Source: Winogradskyella tangerina (GTDB lineage: Bacteria > Bacteroidota > Bacteroidia > Flavobacteriales > Flavobacteriaceae). From it: DNA of 64,000 nt. Shown here piece by piece: positions 61,192 to 64,000 of the stretch. The position numbers and the translations under genes were made by a program. The notes under the pieces were generated by a model that saw only the letters and a list, made by a program, of their open reading frames with translations, ran no database searches and was not told the DNA's origin. Location: the NCBI RefSeq assembly GCF_003260205.1, contig NZ_QERF01000001.1, forward strand, positions 372,001 through 436,000, written 5' to 3'. The first letter of the stretch is position 1. Every line of letters starts with the position of its first letter.

Positions 61192-62988
61192 ATGAAAAAA
61201 CTTTACGCTTTACTTTTATTTTCTATTTCATTGATTTCATTTGGTCAAACCACTGTTTATCAAGAGTCATTTGAAACTGATGGAAATGGGTCGAGGTATA
61301 CGACCTCTCAAGTCGAATTTAGTGATGGATTTGGAGATTTCTTCGGAAGAACAAATTTGAATGACACGGCTGAAGACGCTGCAGATCTTATCGTTGGAAC
61401 TTTCTATACAATTTCTGGTACTGATGGTGATTTTTGCTTTGCAGGAATGGATCTTGATGCTGCAAATGCCTCAGGAAGCGGCGGAAGCGCAACACAAACG
61501 CTTGATATTACAGGAATTGATATCAATGGATTTTCAAATTTATCATTTGCTATTTTATTAGGTGAAGATGATGATGGAACTAATCAAGACTGGGATGATG
61601 CTGACAATTTAATCATAGAAGCACAAATTGATGGTGGCGGATATAGCACCATTTTAGCAGTTGAAGCTGTTGGTGCTTCAAACTCTGAACCTGCAATTGA
61701 TACAGATTTTGATGGAACTGGTGATGGTACTACCATTACTTCAACTTTTCAAGAATTTTCTGCTGCCCTTGGAACAGGTACAACATTAGATATTAGATTA
61801 ACCTTTACCTTCAACTCTGGAGATGAGGATATCGCTGTTGATAACATTCGTATCGTTGATGGATTTGCAGCCTCTCCTAGTATTACAGCAGGACCTGACG
61901 TTTCTGGTCTCGATTATGAATTTAATGCTGGCCCTTCTGGCGAAGGATCATTCACTGTAGAAGGTTCTGATCTAACAGGAGATATTACGGTTACGCCTCC
62001 AGCAAACTTCGAAATTAGTACATCTTCAGGATCTGGATTCGGCACAACACCTATTGTTTTATCTGAAACAGGAGGTTCAGTGGCTAGTACTACTATTTAT
62101 GCTAGATTAAGTCAAGGATTAGCTGTTGGTGACTACATGGACGATGTTACTGTAACTAGTTCTGGTGCTACAGATAGAATGGTAAATCTTAGTGGTTCTG
62201 TGTTCAATCCTTTGACCAATGCTTTAGTAATTACGGGTGTTTTTGACGCTCTAGATGGTTCAAGCCCTAAGGGTATTGAGTTACAAGCTTTAGCTGACAT
62301 CCCAGATTTAAGTATTTTTGGTGTTGGTAGTGCCAATAATGGTGGTGGTTCTGACGGAGAAGAATTTACCTTCCCTGCCGATGCTGTTAGTTCGGGTGAT
62401 GTAATTTATGTTGTTGCTTCTGGTCAGACTGCTGATTTCAATACATTCTTCGGATTAAGCGCAACACCTTACGAATCTGGTGCAGCATCAATAAATGGAG
62501 ATGATGCCGTTGAATTATTTGAAAACGGACAAGTAATCGATGTTTTCGGTGATATCAATACCGACGGAAGTGGTGAACCATGGGATTACGTAGATGGTTG
62601 GGCGTATCGTGTTAATTCTACTGGACCTGACGGCAACACTTTTGTGTTAGCTAACTGGACCTTTAGTGGAACTACACAATTAGACGGTAGTACTAACGGT
62701 GCATCAACAAGTCCTTACCCAATTGATAGCTACACTTTATCCATCCCAACGGTTGGCTTAAATGAATTGACCATGTACCCTAACCCAACAAGTACTGGGT
62801 TTGTGACGATCTCATCGCCAAATAATGAGGCTATGAATGTTCAGGTATTTGATATTTTAGGTAAGCAGGTTAAACAAACAACTTTAACTAACAGTTCACT
62901 TAATGTTTCAGATTTAAGAGCTGGTGTTTACATTGTTAAAATCTCTCAAAATAATGCTTCAACCACTAAAAAATTAGTGATCAGATAA
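61192..62988 (+). CDS. Secreted protein with lamin-tail-like domain and type IX sorting domain
   Basis: 598 residues with signal peptide (LYALLLFSISLISFGQ). N-terminal region (about 20-220) is a cleaved-adhesin/MAM-like beta-sandwich rich in Asp and Gly (FSDGFGDFFGRTNLND, IDINGFSNLSFAILLGEDDD). Next comes a Calx-beta/Ig-like segment (about 225-340), then a lamin-tail-domain-like region (about 345-500: LVITGVFDALDGSSPKGIEL, NGDDAVELFENGQVIDVFGD, GWAYRVNSTGPDG). The end (LTMYPNPTSTGFVTIS ... GVYIVKISQNNASTTKKLVIR) is a type A Por sorting domain. A surface protein of unknown role; lamin-tail domains occur in bacterial adhesins and nucleases, but no nuclease motif is seen. Confidence 0.85.
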   Translation: MKKLYALLLFSISLISFGQTTVYQESFETDGNGSRYTTSQVEFSDGFGDFFGRTNLNDTAEDAADLIVGTFYTISGTDGDFCFAGMDLDAANASGSGGSATQTLDITGIDINGFSNLSFAILLGEDDDGTNQDWDDADNLIIEAQIDGGGYSTILAVEAVGASNSEPAIDTDFDGTGDGTTITSTFQEFSAALGTGTTLDIRLTFTFNSGDEDIAVDNIRIVDGFAASPSITAGPDVSGLDYEFNAGPSGEGSFTVEGSDLTGDITVTPPANFEISTSSGSGFGTTPIVLSETGGSVASTTIYARLSQGLAVGDYMDDVTVTSSGATDRMVNLSGSVFNPLTNALVITGVFDALDGSSPKGIELQALADIPDLSIFGVGSANNGGGSDGEEFTFPADAVSSGDVIYVVASGQTADFNTFFGLSATPYESGAASINGDDAVELFENGQVIDVFGDINTDGSGEPWDYVDGWAYRVNSTGPDGNTFVLANWTFSGTTQLDGSTNGASTSPYPIDSYTLSIPTVGLNELTMYPNPTSTGFVTISSPNNEAMNVQVFDILGKQVKQTTLTNSSLNVSDLRAGVYIVKISQNNASTTKKLVIR

Positions 62989-63008
62989 GTACTATTTTAA
63001 TCATATTT

Positions 63009-63040
63009 AAAGCGCAACTAAAATTTAGTTGCGCTTTTTT
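63009..63040 (+). terminator. Terminator after the 61192 gene
   Basis: AAAGCGCAACTAAA and TTTAGTTGCGCTTT form a perfect 14-bp hairpin, followed by more T. The -33 TTG of the next gene (63029-63031) lies inside it. Confidence 0.85.
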
Positions 63041-63056
63041 ATTTTCTATATTTTTG
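63029..63056 (+). promoter_or_regulatory. Promoter of the LuxE-like gene
   Basis: TTG (63029-63031), 17 bp, TATTTTTG (63049-63056), ending 4 bp before the ATG at 63061. The -33 element overlaps the 3' arm of the previous terminator. Confidence 0.5.
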
Positions 63057-63060
63057 CGAA

Positions 63061-64000
63061 ATGATTTCTAAAGATGCTATTTTTAATATAAAATCGGATG
63101 CAGAATTTGAGGCACTAGCGCTAGATATCTTTAGATTACAGTTTGAAAACAATCCGGTTTACCGATCATTTTGCGACTTACTTTACAGGCACCCATCTGA
63201 TGTAAAACAGGTTCGAGACATTCCATTTTTACCGATTCAATTTTTTAAAAGTCATGACGTCGTTTGTGGACAGAACGCTATTGAAAAAACCTTCACCAGT
63301 TCTGGAACAACAGGCGCTGCTACAAGTAAGCACCTAGTTACTGATATTGCCCTTTATCAAGAAAGCTACATCAACGCATTCAAACATTTTTATGGCAACA
63401 TAGACGATTATGCCATATTAGCCTTGCTGCCTTCATATTTAGAACGCGATGGCTCTTCACTGATTTATATGGTGAATGATCTTATTAAGAGATCTCAACA
63501 TCCGGAAAGCGGCTTCTTTTTGAATAACCTCAAGGAACTTTCAAAAATAATTGAACAACTAGAAGCCAAAAATCAGAAGACACTTCTTATTGGTGTATCT
63601 TTTGCGTTATTAGATTTAGTAGAACAATTTCAATTTGAACTCAGTAATACCATTATTATGGAAACTGGCGGCATGAAAGGTCGACGAAAGGAAATGATTC
63701 GTCAAGAACTTCAAAGCATTTTAAAAGCTGGTTTCGGCGTTGACGATATTCACAGCGAGTATGGTATGACAGAATTATTGAGTCAGGCTTACTCTAAAGG
63801 TCGTGGTGTTTTTGAATGCCCACCATGGATGAAAGTCATTACACGAGATACGGAAGACCCATTCGCTCTACAGCCAGCAAATAAAACGGGTGGAATAAAT
63901 ATCATTGACTTGGCAAATATTAACTCTTGCGCGTTCATAGCCACACAGGATCTCGGAAAGGTACATGATAATGGACAATTTGAAGTGATCGGAAGATTTG
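63061..64000 (+). CDS. LuxE-like acyl-protein synthetase, 5' part
   Basis: The frame is open from ATG 63061 to the window edge (313 codons). It matches the LuxE/PaaK-like acyl-protein synthetase family found beside acyl-reduction or exopolysaccharide genes: RDIPFLPIQFFKSHDVV at the start, the adenylate-binding loop TFTSSGTTGAATSKH, IIMETGGMKGRRKEM and IHSEYGMTELLSQAYS (the YGxTE motif). It would activate a fatty acid with ATP. Partial at the 3' side. Its -7 box abuts the start. Confidence 0.88.
   Translation, partial: MISKDAIFNIKSDAEFEALALDIFRLQFENNPVYRSFCDLLYRHPSDVKQVRDIPFLPIQFFKSHDVVCGQNAIEKTFTSSGTTGAATSKHLVTDIALYQESYINAFKHFYGNIDDYAILALLPSYLERDGSSLIYMVNDLIKRSQHPESGFFLNNLKELSKIIEQLEAKNQKTLLIGVSFALLDLVEQFQFELSNTIIMETGGMKGRRKEMIRQELQSILKAGFGVDDIHSEYGMTELLSQAYSKGRGVFECPPWMKVITRDTEDPFALQPANKTGGINIIDLANINSCAFIATQDLGKVHDNGQFEVIGRF

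Noticed and set aside
1-64000. CRISPR array, prophage, restriction or defence system
   Set aside because: No regularly spaced repeats, no cas-like, phage structural, restriction or toxin-antitoxin proteins were seen in any frame.

Overview
The window is a piece of a low-GC Bacteroidota chromosome, most likely a member of the Flavobacteriaceae. The support is a SusD/SusE pair, four secreted proteins with Bacteroidota-type lipoprotein or type IX (Por) sorting signals in nearly every subregion, promoters of the form TAnnTTTG instead of TATAAT, few Shine-Dalgarno sequences, and family members typical of this phylum (DUF4407, DUF4230, exonuclease-fused DnaE, Ala/Glu-tailed S16). I cannot name the genus. 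There is no prophage, transposase or CRISPR array in view; nearly everything is chromosomal housekeeping or polysaccharide metabolism.

Region 1 (1-14750) is a carbohydrate-utilisation block. It begins with the end of a SusD-like gene, a SusE-like lipoprotein with three tandem repeats, and a large secreted GH13 alpha-amylase (starch). Convergent to it is an operon on the minus strand, gntR-galM-SSS symporter-galK-galT, with genes touching or overlapping. Divergent from the regulator are a GH53 endo-galactanase, a GH2 beta-galactosidase and a small DUF4174 protein. Together these read as a pathway: galactan is cut outside (GH53, GH2), galactose is imported by the sodium symporter and enters the Leloir pathway (GalM, GalK, GalT; galE is not in the window). 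The 84-bp divergent control region holds a composite operator with tandem ACTGGTAGGT repeats inside a 34-bp inverted-repeat frame.

Region 2 (14750-24450): tRNA-Leu(TAG) with a nearby 61-bp exact copy of its 3' end and terminator, an M20 and an M28 peptidase, a BlaI/BlaR-type pair with two clear BlaI-type operators, a DUF4407 membrane protein and small signalling/unknown genes.

Region 3 (24450-41700): mixed housekeeping (hemW, ruvC, DUF1272, YjbR, DUF4230), TonB-like and outer-membrane proteins, a flippase-like plus GT2 pair, a NarL-type two-component system, a sparsely coding 1.5-kb stretch (38.7-40.2 kb) with a 56-residue secreted peptide gene, a palindrome and a cluster of inverted repeats, tRNA-Asp(GTC), DUF58 and trxA.

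Region 4 (41700-64000): dnaE with N-terminal proofreading exonuclease, rpsP-rimM-trmN6, glutaryl-CoA-dehydrogenase-like enzyme, an iron-sulfur block (ferredoxin, ferredoxin reductase, NifU-like, Mrp), an alkyltransferase-like protein lacking the catalytic Cys, LysE, trmB, a glycosyltransferase, a PhoB/PhoR-like two-component pair, a type IX cargo with a lamin-tail-like domain, and the start of a LuxE-like acyl-protein synthetase running off the end.

I did not find a clearly new multi-gene system. The best leads are regulatory: the composite GntR operator, the paired BlaI operators, a set of promoters whose -7 box lies 3-5 bases before the start codon (apparent leaderless mRNAs), and the tRNA-Leu 3'-end duplication.
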